Shown: positions 1-8,808 of the stretch, piece by piece | Layout of the letters: each line of letters begins with the position of its first letter | How positions within the stretch are numbered: position 1 is the first letter of the stretch | NCBI GenBank assembly: GCA_001563335.1 | Contig: LRSL01000013.1 | Span: 39,583 to 103,582, forward strand | Origin: Candidatus Thorarchaeota archaeon SMTZ1-45 | GTDB taxonomy: Archaea > Asgardarchaeota > Thorarchaeia > Thorarchaeales > Thorarchaeaceae | Length of the DNA: 64,000 nucleotides | Direction: 5' to 3' | Made by a program: the position numbers and the translations under genes | Notes under the pieces: model-generated | What the model saw: only the letters and a program-made list of their open reading frames with translations | What the model was told of the DNA's origin: nothing | Databases searched by the model: none

Positions 1-706
1 AGAGAGGTCCCTTTGGATCAACTCGAGCTGCTGCTCTGCCATCAAACCAACTAATTGCTCCACAATTGGCATATCTCTGTGGTGTGATTGTACAGACATG
101 TGTTGGAGCGAATGACTGACAGAGTGAACATCCATAGAATGTATCGACTTCTGTATCACTGAGTCCTCGTGCACGTTCATCTCGCTGATTATATCGATTT
201 ATTGCATCATCATAGCGTTCAGCAACTACCTCTGGATCTGTGATGAATGTCACTTGAATTCTTTCAATGATGTTCATCTCACTCTTGAAAAGCCTCATCA
301 AGACCTTTCCTAGAAAATCAAATGAGTTGAATCCCTTCTCAAACGACTTCTTGCTGAGCCTTAACCAGATGTCATATCGCTGGTTAAGATGCATCATACC
401 TTCTACGAAGTTGACATATTCATGAATACGTCTCTCAATGACTCCTTCTAGATCTGGCTCAATCTCCTTACCAGCTACTTCGACAACTATTCCAAGAGGA
501 TGGTAACTTCCTTCCTCCATGTCTTTCAAATCAGGACCTATTATGGTGACTTTTTCATCCTCGATATCGCCCATATCCCGAGCGATTGCAAGTTCGAATT
601 TCTGTTCCATCTTCGGTCCACCGAGCTCGACAAACATATCTTTACCGCGAACTCGCTCACCTTCATATACCACACCAATATCTACAGGAATGTCTTCGAA
701 TGACAA
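1..706 (-). CDS. cdhC: CODH/ACS complex beta subunit (acetyl-CoA synthase), C-terminus cut by window edge
   Basis: Acetyl-CoA synthase subunit that joins a methyl group, CO and CoA at the nickel-iron A-cluster. About 235 N-terminal codons are visible; the rest lies beyond position 1. The N-terminus reads EDIPVDIGVVYEGERVR, typical of archaeal CdhC, and the cysteine-rich GCSLCQSFAPTHVC block (C193, C196, C205, with C215 after it) belongs to the A-cluster region. I chose TTG at 706 because GGAGGAGGT sits about seven bases upstream and the conserved N-terminus begins just after it; there is no ATG nearby in frame. It follows cdhB with one base between them, so it is the third gene of a cdhA-cdhB-cdhC operon. 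Confidence 0.93.
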   Translation of the reverse strand, partial: MSFEDIPVDIGVVYEGERVRGKDMFVELGGPKMEQKFELAIARDMGDIEDEKVTIIGPDLKDMEEGSYHPLGIVVEVAGKEIEPDLEGVIERRIHEYVNFVEGMMHLNQRYDIWLRLSKKSFEKGFNSFDFLGKVLMRLFKSEMNIIERIQVTFITDPEVVAERYDDAINRYNQRDERARGLSDTEVDTFYGCSLCQSFAPTHVCTITPQRYANCGAISWFDGRAAARVDPKGPL

Positions 707-707
707 A

Positions 708-1256
708 TTACTTACCTCCTCCTACGAGTTTAAGAATCTCGTCGAGAACAGCATGATACTGCTTCTCCTTCATATTCGGGAAGGACCATTTTGCATGAGG
801 CTGATAATGTCGTCCTAATGCTATTGCAGTTAGATGAGTCCCAAAGTTCATCACAGAAGAGAGTAGGGTCCACTGCATATAATATGGGAGTCCATAGATG
901 ATTACCATATCGTATGGTCCTGTCCCAGATGGTCCTACCCAATCGGGGTCTTGTAACCGGAGTGCCAACTCCATTGCTCCCATTGATCTAGCATTCTCGA
1001 AGTCTTTCTCCAAGAACGCTTTGATTGCGCCACCAGTTGCAATGACAGGCATCTTCATTGCATTTGAAAGGGCAATTGCATAGTCAATCATATCACCCGT
1101 TCCATGCTTTTCTGTCACAGCCTCAGAACCCACAATCAGAAGTGGTTTCTTGGCTTTTGAGAGGTCTCTCTTGAGGACTTCAGGTTTTGTAAGCGATTTA
1201 GCACTATCTGGCCCACAAATCTCTCCTGTCTGCCAAGGTACAGGTCTCATCACCAT
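708..1256 (-). CDS. cdhB: CODH/ACS complex epsilon subunit
   Basis: Small subunit of the archaeal CODH/ACS complex that binds the alpha subunit; 182 residues, about normal for the family. The N-terminus MVMRPVPWQTGEICGP and the later KKPLLIVGSEAV strand are characteristic. The frame stays open upstream into cdhA, but the ATG at 1256 overlaps the cdhA stop (TAATG) and is preceded by GGAGGTGG, so translation is probably coupled to cdhA. It lies between the alpha and beta subunit genes, the usual archaeal order. Confidence 0.92.
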   Translation of the reverse strand: MVMRPVPWQTGEICGPDSAKSLTKPEVLKRDLSKAKKPLLIVGSEAVTEKHGTGDMIDYAIALSNAMKMPVIATGGAIKAFLEKDFENARSMGAMELALRLQDPDWVGPSGTGPYDMVIIYGLPYYMQWTLLSSVMNFGTHLTAIALGRHYQPHAKWSFPNMKEKQYHAVLDEILKLVGGGK

Positions 1257-3598
1257 TAGGTTCCACCTCCCATTATTTGCTCCTTTAGGAGTGTTGGGTC
1301 TATAATCCTCCGCTCTTTCCACTTGTTCTCCTTCATCTGAGCCAGTATCTTGTCTTTCAGAGTGATTGGAATATCCGTATCACGTCTGATGTATTTCCAG
1401 ACATCATCAGGGAAGAAGCCATAGTATTTCTCATGAATATCGATATAATGGCTTAGTTTAATTGACCGTCCCTTTCCTGTATCGTTGGGTCGAAGAACAA
1501 GTTTCGCTGTCATTACATTCGCTTCTGCAACTGTTTCTGCTGCATAGAACAAATGTTCTGGACCCGGCGCAGTCAACACTCGATCTCCAGTACGTGCATC
1601 ATAGACTGTCCAAGCTCTTTCTTCTTCAGCTTTTCCAAGCAACATTCTTCGGTATTTCGAACCGTGTGGCCCCACAATCACAGGAACCCCGAGTCTCCAG
1701 AAACCTGAAGCAATCGAAGCCGCTTTCTGAGACATAGCTCCCCAAGAGATACCAACTGCACCCACACGATTGTGAATATAATCGGCTATCTCTGCGTAAT
1801 TTCCACGAAGGTTTCTTTTAGCGAAGATTGCTGCAATTTTGATAGCAGCACCAGCGATATGTGGATTGGATACGCATGATCCGACGTTGAGTACGCCGCC
1901 TGCATCGAATTCACCACTACGTCGCTCGTAGATTGATTGTCCGTTCTCATCTTTTACATGTCCAGCTGATATTGCTGCGCAACCTGATGTTACGATGATA
2001 TAACGTCGTTTAGCAAACTCTTCAGCCATGTCATGAACATCCTTACCTCCCTGGGGGTAATTTGCACAACCAACATGCGCAATCACACCAGGTATCTCAC
2101 CAAAGACGATTGGCTGACCGACATTTCTGATTTCAGTGTCTTGGATAGCTCCTCGACCAGTCCGCACCATGTGTGTTTCATCTTTGCAATCTTGCTGAGC
2201 TGCAACAACCATCCAACTGTGTAAATCGTAGTCATTTGGACACGCAGACTCACAACGTGCACATCCAATGCAGTTCTGATAGACCTCCCGGAGTGGTTCA
2301 AAATTGCCTAACTGAGCTGCAAGTACAGCTTCCATTACAGGTTGATCATTTGGACATGCCCTAATGCACTCACTGCATTTTTTACAATTTTCAGCCATCT
2401 TCTGAATCTGTTTCTTTGATGGGAAAAACTTCATTTTCCTTCTCTTTGGCATGACCGCAAGAGCGACCCTTGTGGCAACTTCACCAACCTTATGATGATC
2501 ATGGATAAAGGCACCATCTATTTTGCCTGAAACAAGCTCCTCCACTATTGAGTCGACAGGGTCATCCGACCTCTCAGGTAATCCCATGACAGCTTTGTCA
2601 CTAGTTGAGATGACAGGTGCTTTGACTTTCTTCGCCTCATTAACAACATTGGTCTGAACACACTGTTCGTCAACTACAACGACATCTGCCATCCCACTTC
2701 GAATATATCGAAGCTGCCATGAGATAGGTCCAATTACCTTTGCATTTGGATCTCGTCGTGTGATATCCCATGCAGTGCAACACATTCCTCCAACCTCAAC
2801 CTTGCTACCAATTTTCTTTTCGGTAATATAATCGGTTATCGAAGCGGCTGGTACTATATTGTGACCAATAGTCAATATGATGGCTTTACTAGTGTCCATC
2901 ATGCCTATTCCTGACTCAACAAGTGGTGCGTCAGGATCAGCTTTTGGAAAACCGAGAGTCGAAATTTGGACAAGGTCTGCAATCTCCATACTGACTTGGT
3001 CCACCATTCCAACATGGAGCACTTTGCTTTCAAAATCCAACCAACTCCCCTCTTGACCAGTATGTGTAGCTGAAAGGGTATGTGCCAATTGAGTTTCGCA
3101 ATAATCAAGTATAATGCTCGCATCCTCAAGTTTTCTTGGTCTCATGCCTGTGACTAATCGAGAAACAGGTGCATGTATCTCAATTCCCGCTCCCTGAATG
3201 AGATCCGTACGAGGTCCATACTCCTCAATCAGATGGTCGACCAGATGCCGAGCATGTGCAAGATGAGCTGAGCAACCTATATTGGCTGCTGCTAGCACAA
3301 TCCTTGCTTGTTGACCCTTGATATCAATCCCACAAGCTCCTCTCTTGTCACCAGATAAATCACACTTCCCAAAAGTACAGAGACAACAAACCTGACAATA
3401 AGGCATGTATGAAGGGTGATAACGAGATAGTAGCTTGTGATCCCATGCGCGGAGGTCAGTTGGATTTGGCATTGGTGTTGGACCCATAGGTTCATCCCAT
3501 TCATCATCGACTATAGTGCCAATGCGAACTTCAAGTCCCTTGAACCTGCCAAGTCCAGTTTCTGCTTCGTCCGCTTTGAAGTAAGCTTTCTTCTTCAT
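1256..3598 (-). CDS. cdhA: CODH/ACS complex alpha subunit (Ni-Fe carbon monoxide dehydrogenase)
   Basis: Catalytic CO dehydrogenase subunit that interconverts CO2 and CO and passes electrons through Fe-S clusters. At 780 residues it has the size of archaeal CdhA. Cysteines at 68, 71, 72, 74, 79 and 89 (YCQVCCLCTFGKC) form the N-terminal B/D-cluster site. HNIVPAASI and MCCTAWD belong to the catalytic domain, and two inserted ferredoxin motifs (CKKCSECIRACP and CIGCARCESACP) are the extra clusters special to the archaeal enzyme. The frame is open 31 codons further upstream, but that stretch is hydrophobic and atypical, so ATG at 3598 is preferred. It heads the cdhABC operon, behind a 176-base gap that holds an inverted repeat. 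Confidence 0.95.
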   Translation of the reverse strand: MKKKAYFKADEAETGLGRFKGLEVRIGTIVDDEWDEPMGPTPMPNPTDLRAWDHKLLSRYHPSYMPYCQVCCLCTFGKCDLSGDKRGACGIDIKGQQARIVLAAANIGCSAHLAHARHLVDHLIEEYGPRTDLIQGAGIEIHAPVSRLVTGMRPRKLEDASIILDYCETQLAHTLSATHTGQEGSWLDFESKVLHVGMVDQVSMEIADLVQISTLGFPKADPDAPLVESGIGMMDTSKAIILTIGHNIVPAASITDYITEKKIGSKVEVGGMCCTAWDITRRDPNAKVIGPISWQLRYIRSGMADVVVVDEQCVQTNVVNEAKKVKAPVISTSDKAVMGLPERSDDPVDSIVEELVSGKIDGAFIHDHHKVGEVATRVALAVMPKRRKMKFFPSKKQIQKMAENCKKCSECIRACPNDQPVMEAVLAAQLGNFEPLREVYQNCIGCARCESACPNDYDLHSWMVVAAQQDCKDETHMVRTGRGAIQDTEIRNVGQPIVFGEIPGVIAHVGCANYPQGGKDVHDMAEEFAKRRYIIVTSGCAAISAGHVKDENGQSIYERRSGEFDAGGVLNVGSCVSNPHIAGAAIKIAAIFAKRNLRGNYAEIADYIHNRVGAVGISWGAMSQKAASIASGFWRLGVPVIVGPHGSKYRRMLLGKAEEERAWTVYDARTGDRVLTAPGPEHLFYAAETVAEANVMTAKLVLRPNDTGKGRSIKLSHYIDIHEKYYGFFPDDVWKYIRRDTDIPITLKDKILAQMKENKWKERRIIDPTLLKEQIMGGGT

Positions 3599-3661
3599 GC
3601 TTCGTTCAGTTCCTGTGCGTGGTAAATCGGCCAACACATAGCACCATAATAAGGTTGCGAA

Positions 3662-3681
3662 TCTCACACAAAGTTGTGAGA
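3662..3681. promoter_or_regulatory. Inverted repeat in the cdhA upstream region, candidate operator
   Basis: TCTCACA (3662-3668) and TGTGAGA (3675-3681) are exact reverse complements around a six-base centre. The site lies 64-83 bases upstream of the cdhA start. A T-rich TTTTTAG box on the minus strand (about 3695-3701) would place transcription start near the repeat. This is seen directly; the operator role is inference. Confidence 0.45.
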
Positions 3682-3774
3682 ATGTGCACATAACTAAAAA
3701 TTAACCCAGTTAAGTAGTTCATTTAGGAAAGGAAACAATATTCCCCCTAGACTTTCAATTCGTAAGTGAGATAG

Positions 3775-4572
3775 CTAATTTCTAGTTTCTTCAATTAGAT
3801 TTGTTTTAATCTCACGAATCGCTTTCATTCCTATAGAATCAGGATCTAGATCTATGGGTGCTACACCTTTTCGATCCGCCTGCCTTATTTTTTCATCAAG
3901 AGGAACCATTCCAATAAGTGGAATTCCCTCACTCTCAACCCATTTTCTAATCATCTCATCATCATCAGAGCTTGCGACCTTATTACCAACTGCAAAAACC
4001 CGTCCAACATCTATATCCTTAGCAAGGGTTTTAATTTTTCCAAGAACGTCAAGTGAACGTCGACCAGGTTCTGCTACCACCAGTAATGCATCCATCCCTC
4101 TAGTTGTTCCTCGACCAAGATTCTCGATACCTGCATCCATATCCATTACGAATGCTTCATCAGTCCCAAGAATAAGATGTCGCATGAGCGTCTTGAGAAG
4201 TGTTGCTGAAGGACACATGCATCCTGAGCCTCCAATCTCAACAGTACCAGCAACCAAGAGACTCACATTGTCAGGACCCTCTATAGCAAATTTGTTGGCA
4301 AGGTCATCTACATGAGGATTGAGTTTGAAGAAACCACTATATCCTTGAGCTCCGTCAATTTGGAGTCGTTCCTCGATAAGTGTTTTGTTTTCAGTGAGTG
4401 GAACAATCTTCTTTGCAACCTCTGAAGGTATCCCTAGGGCGGACCAGAGTGTGTAACTTGGATCTGCGTCAACTGCAAGTATCTTGAGTCCATCTCTGCC
4501 AAGTAGTCTTGCTAGTGTTCCAGCGATGGTAGTTTTACCAACGCCTCCTTTTCCTGCGACAGCGATTTTCAT
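3775..4572 (-). CDS. cooC: CooC-type nickel-insertion ATPase for CO dehydrogenase
   Basis: MinD/CooC family ATPase that loads nickel into CO dehydrogenase. The deviant Walker A motif GKGGVGKTT starts at residue 7 with the signature lysine at 8. The CxC pair C118/C120 (GSGCMCPS) is the dimer metal site known in CooC, and MDMDAGIENLGRG is the family's switch segment. 265 residues is normal length. It sits between cdhA and the fwdB-like gene, 15 bases after the latter, consistent with co-expression with its client enzyme and with the nickel importer about 10 kb away. Confidence 0.92.
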   Translation of the reverse strand: MKIAVAGKGGVGKTTIAGTLARLLGRDGLKILAVDADPSYTLWSALGIPSEVAKKIVPLTENKTLIEERLQIDGAQGYSGFFKLNPHVDDLANKFAIEGPDNVSLLVAGTVEIGGSGCMCPSATLLKTLMRHLILGTDEAFVMDMDAGIENLGRGTTRGMDALLVVAEPGRRSLDVLGKIKTLAKDIDVGRVFAVGNKVASSDDDEMIRKWVESEGIPLIGMVPLDEKIRQADRKGVAPIDLDPDSIGMKAIREIKTNLIEETRN

Positions 4573-4587
4573 TTTATAGTCTCCATT

Positions 4588-5784
4588 CTATGTTCTCTTC
4601 GTTCGTACAAGCTTGTGCAGTTTCATCAAAACTTCACTATGTTTCTCAGTGGCCACACTGGCTCTCCATTTTTTGAATTCTATCTCTTTCATATCCACTC
4701 TAATCATTGTTCCAGTGCCTGCAATGATAGCATCACTTGTGTGGACTGAAACAGTAGCCCTCTTGTCAGTCAATCCACCAGGTGGTCCTACATACAGAAT
4801 TTGAGTCTTTGCAAGCGCCTTAGCTACAGAGCCTGGAAGATGTGCTAGAACATCATCACCTACCACTAGAGTAGTATCAAACTCTCCACTAGATATTCTA
4901 TGCAACAACTCACCTACAATTTCATGATCGTGAGTGGCTTTGATAACTCCCATAGTATTCGATTGAACAAACATTGGAAGCGCATATGCCTTTTTTCCAG
5001 TAGCTCGCAATGTTTCAATAAGTTTGACCATTCCTGTGAGGTTAGTATCCTGATTTCCTGAATTTAACACTCCACTGCCATAGAAGATAATGATACAATC
5101 AGCTTTTTGGAGGTTTCTTACAAATCCTACCAACTCAATTCCAGGTATACCCAGAATCTTATCTTTGATTACTGATTTACCCTCAAGCTCAGAAATTACA
5201 GTATTTAGAAGTTCAACATCTGATCCAATTGGAATGATGAGTCTGTGGTTTGCCATCTTCATTGTTTCAGTTTGTCGGACATCAACCACACCAATAGTTC
5301 GACTCTCTATTCCCTCAGGTATCTTCTCGCCACGCGGCAAGACAGCAAATCTGCTAGGATGCCGGTGTAGGCTCTCTGATGGGTCTGTTCCCCAGTAAAT
5401 GATGAACTCACCATTGTTGCGAACATACTCGAGATCAATGTCAAGTCCTTCTGCATGAATAGTGTGTGACATTGCTTGCATGGGTCCCAAGTTTACGTTT
5501 GATCCAAAGTGTCCTTTGAGGGTCGCTGCAAGTTCAAGTCCCTCTCTAATTGCTTCATCAGTTGCATGAGTCCATCCAAAGAGAAGTAGGTTCGTTGTAT
5601 TCATTAGAAGGTCTGCTGCTTTTTCTAGTTTCTTTTGAGTTGCTACTATTTTATGTGCTGTAACTGTTTCTAAATGCGTATGTCCCAATTTGCAGAGGCC
5701 AAGTGAATTTACACCTTTACTAGAAATCTCAGCAGACACATCGTCACAGAGCAAAGAACAACCGTTGCACACGATATTTTCCAT
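4588..5784 (-). CDS. Formylmethanofuran dehydrogenase subunit B-like protein without the usual metal-ligand Cys
   Basis: 398-residue FwdB/FmdB-family protein of the molybdopterin oxidoreductase superfamily. The N-terminal Fe-S motif is C6-x2-C9-x3-C13 with C31. The segment IIYWGTDPSESLHRHPSRF matches the FwdB pattern YWGxNPxxxxPRHxxR. In catalytic FwdB a Cys or selenocysteine that binds tungsten or molybdenum lies in a VCHGP-type loop; the aligned loop here is NVNLGP, with Asn98 at the ligand position. The protein may therefore be a divergent or non-catalytic paralogue. That comparison is from memory of the family. It starts ten bases after the Fe-S protein gene and is followed by cooC. Confidence 0.8.
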   Translation of the reverse strand: MENIVCNGCSLLCDDVSAEISSKGVNSLGLCKLGHTHLETVTAHKIVATQKKLEKAADLLMNTTNLLLFGWTHATDEAIREGLELAATLKGHFGSNVNLGPMQAMSHTIHAEGLDIDLEYVRNNGEFIIYWGTDPSESLHRHPSRFAVLPRGEKIPEGIESRTIGVVDVRQTETMKMANHRLIIPIGSDVELLNTVISELEGKSVIKDKILGIPGIELVGFVRNLQKADCIIIFYGSGVLNSGNQDTNLTGMVKLIETLRATGKKAYALPMFVQSNTMGVIKATHDHEIVGELLHRISSGEFDTTLVVGDDVLAHLPGSVAKALAKTQILYVGPPGGLTDKRATVSVHTSDAIIAGTGTMIRVDMKEIEFKKWRASVATEKHSEVLMKLHKLVRTKRT

Positions 5785-5794
5785 TCAAAACCAC

Positions 5795-6253
5795 CTACCA
5801 TATCTCAATAGCATCCGTGCAACAGTATTGCTCACAGACTCTGCAATTCAGTCTATCCGGTGGAAATCTCCGACATTTCTCTAGATTGATGATTTTCGAT
5901 ATGCCATTCTCAACCCTAAACACTGTGTCTGTACTCATGGCGGCTTTTCCCTCACTCGTAGGAGGTTCTGCTGCGACGTCCACCGGGCACACTACTACGC
6001 AATTGTTACATCCTGTGCATTTACTCTCATCAAGTTTTATTCCGGTTGCTTCTGCAGAGAGCATCGGGGCAACTAGCTCTCTGATCCTTTCAAGGTTCTT
6101 TTCGAAACCAGATTCGAGGAGTGGCGGACAATCATCAGGGGAGATATCTCCTAGAGCAAGCTTTGTGGCAAATGCCATACACGTTTTTGGTTCACAGAGC
6201 CGGCAGTTCGTCTTTGGGAGCAAGTTATAGAGTTCCATTGGGTTGAGTTTCAC
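5795..6253 (-). CDS. Fe-S protein: corrinoid-protein gamma-like 4Fe-4S domain plus ferredoxin motif
   Basis: 152-residue iron-sulphur protein. Residues about 4-44 (NPMELYNLLPKTNC, CEPKTCMAFATKLA, DDCPPL) match the 4Fe-4S domain found at the N-terminus of the large corrinoid Fe-S protein subunit (CdhE/AcsC, Pfam Fe-S type). A ferredoxin motif CTGCNNCVVVCP follows, then a cysteine-rich tail (CRVCEQYCC). There is no corrinoid-binding barrel, so it is not the methyl carrier itself. First gene of the minus-strand run Fe-S protein, fwdB-like, cooC. Probable role: electron transfer to or from the FwdB-like protein; exact role not known. Confidence 0.75.
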   Translation of the reverse strand: MKLNPMELYNLLPKTNCRLCEPKTCMAFATKLALGDISPDDCPPLLESGFEKNLERIRELVAPMLSAEATGIKLDESKCTGCNNCVVVCPVDVAAEPPTSEGKAAMSTDTVFRVENGISKIINLEKCRRFPPDRLNCRVCEQYCCTDAIEIW

Positions 6254-6374
6254 TGTCTTATCTCCGTTATAGCTTATTTTGATATATCACAAGAATTATC
6301 CGGTATGACACAAGTCGTAACTAGTTGTCCTATACAGCTTTCCATATGGAACATTGAACAAATTGGTGTAGCTC
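6254..6374. promoter_or_regulatory. Divergent promoter region between the Fe-S/fwdB-like operon and hdrA
   Basis: 121 bases separating two outward-facing operons. A/T-rich TTTTGATATATC (6277-6288) contains the self-complementary GATATATC and could act as a TATA element for the minus-strand operon. No clear box was assigned for hdrA. The shared region suggests that the two electron-transfer operons are controlled together. Confidence 0.4.
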
Positions 6375-8804
6375 TTGAGCCGCAGTAAAAAGTCATCGAA
6401 AAAGGAAACGAAGAAGGATAAACTAGCTGTCTTTCTATGTCGCTGTGGTTCTAATATTGCCGATACAATTGATATCGACTCATTAAGGGAAAAATACGAA
6501 ACCCAAGGAATTCCCCTTGTTGACGTTGACGACCACCTTTGTTCTGAACAAGGCGTCTATGATTTAATTGAGAAAATTAAGAAGAGTAGAGCCAAACGTG
6601 TTGTTATTGCTGGATGTTCACCGCTTCTCCACAGAGAGCTATTTGCAGATGCAGTGAAAGAGGCTGGAATTGACCCTGGTCATTTACACATGGCAAACAT
6701 TCGTGAGCAGTGTAGTTGGGTTCACTACGACGATCCAGAAGCAGCAACGAAAAAAGCCGCTGCAATAATTGACACTGGGATTGCTGAGGTTCGTGATGCT
6801 AACCCAATCCCAACCCAAGGACTTCCAATGACACAACGAGTTATGATAGTTGGAGGTGGGGTTGCTGGAATTACAAGTGCACTTGAGCTTGCTGATGCAG
6901 GTATAGATACTGTGATTGTTGAACGTGAAGGTTTTCTTGGCGGCCATATGGCAAAGTGGGACAAACTTTTCCCAACATTCGACTGTAGTATTTGTATACT
7001 AGGACCAATGATGGCAAGAATGGCGCGTCATCCTAATATTAGAATCATGACTCTGACTGAAGTGACTGATGTACGCGGCAACGTTGGTCGATATCGAGTT
7101 ACTGTGAAGCAGAAGCCTCGATATGTGGACATAGAAACCTGTACAGGATGCAACAGATGCCTTGAAGTTTGTCCCGTTGAAGTTGCTGATGAGTATAACA
7201 ATGGTCTTGGAAAACGAAAGGCTATGGTTCGACCATCAATCGATGCAGTGCCAATTGCTCCATACATAGACCCCAACAACTGCATTGGATGCCAGTCATG
7301 TTCTGGGGTATGTGAACCAAAATCTCTCCGATATGATGAGCTCGAGCAGACTGAGGTCATTGAGGTGGGAGCTGTTATTCTTGCTACAGGCTTTCAACCA
7401 TTTGATCCCACTATCGTGGAAGAATTTGGTTATGGTCAGATTCCAGACGTCATAACATCACTTGAGCTTGAACGATTAGTCAATCCTGAAGGTCCAAGCG
7501 GGGGAAAACTTGTACGTCCCTCAAATGGAAAACCTCCTCGAAATATTGTATTTGTGCCATGCGTTGGAAGTCGGTCACACAGATTCAATCGTCCATATTG
7601 CAGTAGAGTCTGCTGCACTGCTGCGGTTAAAGAAGTGATGCAGGTTAAACAACAATTGCCTGATTGTGAGGCTTATGTCTTTTATACAGACATGCGTGTG
7701 TTTGGTAAAGGCCAAGAGGAACTGTATGTTCGAGCTGCCGATGAATACAAGATTAATTTCATCCGAGGAACCATAGAAGTTGTCCATGACCCAATTTCAG
7801 GTACGGTTTCAGTTCGAGCTGAGGACACTCTTGTGAGAAAAATGCTTGAGTTTGAAACCGACTTGATTGTCCTAATGATTGGTATGGATGCTGAACCAAG
7901 CAATATAGAACTCTCAAGAATGTTCAAAACACCTCTGGATGAGAATGGATTCTTTCTTGAACAACATCCCAAACTTGGTCCCAGTACAACTGCCTCAAAA
8001 GGAGTTTTTCTTGCTGGAGTTTCTCAAGGTCCAAAGGACATTGCGGATACAGTAGCACATGCAGGTTTAGCTGCTTCCAAGGTGAAAACACTGCTTACTT
8101 CTGGCGATATAATTACTGAAGCATGTATCCCCTCCTTTAACCAAGATCTTTGTATTAGTTGTAGATTATGTGAACAGATCTGTACACCCAAAGCAATCAA
8201 GTTCAGCGACGAGAATATACCTGAAGTTGATCTTGCTGCATGTCGTGGTTGTGGGGCTTGTGCTGCGGCATGTCCTTCTGGCGCACTTGACTTACCCTGC
8301 TTATCGAATGAACAACTCGAGAATGCGACAAAGGCAGCAATTGAGTTCAACCCCCTTAAACCTGCAATCGTGGGATATCTCTGTCGTTGGTGTGCTTACA
8401 TTGCAGCTGACAGAGCTGGAACTGCTCGTATGAAATATCCGCCCAACGTAATTCCTATACAAGTACCTTGCACAGGTCGAATCAATGTTGATACCCTTCT
8501 CACTGCGTTTGCTGAAGGTGCTGATGGTGTTACAGTCATGGGATGTCACATTCAAGACTGTCATTACAGATCAGGTGCTCGTTATGCAAAGGATAGGACT
8601 GATAATATGCGAGAAATACTTGAGGTTGCAGGTATTGATCGGCGTAGATTGTATTTTGGTAGTGCGTCTGCATCAGAAGCAGATAGTTTTGCAGAACAAA
8701 TAACTCAGTTCGTTAATGATATTGTCAAACTAGGTCCACTTGGAAAGGAATCGCCTCGTAATTTGATTGGAAAACAAGATGTAGAAGGAGTTCCTGGGAG
8801 GTGA
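6375..8804 (+). CDS. hdrA: HdrA-type electron-bifurcating flavoprotein fused to an MvhD-like domain
   Basis: 809-residue fusion. After a lysine-rich start come FLCRCGSNI (C22, C24), an FAD-binding GGGVAG at about 160, ferredoxin motifs near 255 and 301, and two more near 591 and 622 (CISCRLCEQIC, CRGCGACAAACP). From about 664 to the end the sequence matches MvhD (CRWCAY, GCHIQDCHY), which in methanogens passes electrons from hydrogenase to HdrA. HdrA carries the bifurcating FAD. TTG at 6375 is the start; no better one is seen. hdrB and hdrC are absent, and polyferredoxin fwdF follows after four bases, so the partner may be the Fwd-like or CODH/ACS proteins rather than a classical HdrABC complex. 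Confidence 0.92.
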   Translation: MSRSKKSSKKETKKDKLAVFLCRCGSNIADTIDIDSLREKYETQGIPLVDVDDHLCSEQGVYDLIEKIKKSRAKRVVIAGCSPLLHRELFADAVKEAGIDPGHLHMANIREQCSWVHYDDPEAATKKAAAIIDTGIAEVRDANPIPTQGLPMTQRVMIVGGGVAGITSALELADAGIDTVIVEREGFLGGHMAKWDKLFPTFDCSICILGPMMARMARHPNIRIMTLTEVTDVRGNVGRYRVTVKQKPRYVDIETCTGCNRCLEVCPVEVADEYNNGLGKRKAMVRPSIDAVPIAPYIDPNNCIGCQSCSGVCEPKSLRYDELEQTEVIEVGAVILATGFQPFDPTIVEEFGYGQIPDVITSLELERLVNPEGPSGGKLVRPSNGKPPRNIVFVPCVGSRSHRFNRPYCSRVCCTAAVKEVMQVKQQLPDCEAYVFYTDMRVFGKGQEELYVRAADEYKINFIRGTIEVVHDPISGTVSVRAEDTLVRKMLEFETDLIVLMIGMDAEPSNIELSRMFKTPLDENGFFLEQHPKLGPSTTASKGVFLAGVSQGPKDIADTVAHAGLAASKVKTLLTSGDIITEACIPSFNQDLCISCRLCEQICTPKAIKFSDENIPEVDLAACRGCGACAAACPSGALDLPCLSNEQLENATKAAIEFNPLKPAIVGYLCRWCAYIAADRAGTARMKYPPNVIPIQVPCTGRINVDTLLTAFAEGADGVTVMGCHIQDCHYRSGARYAKDRTDNMREILEVAGIDRRRLYFGSASASEADSFAEQITQFVNDIVKLGPLGKESPRNLIGKQDVEGVPGR

Positions 8805-8808
8805 TTAT

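Noticed and set aside
5090..5398. Plus-strand open frame of about 100 codons across the fwdB-like gene.
   Set aside because: Antisense shadow of a conserved gene, no ribosome site and no family pattern.
8374..8560. Selenocysteine in the MvhD-like part of HdrA.
   Set aside because: The frame has no in-frame TGA; cysteine codons are used.
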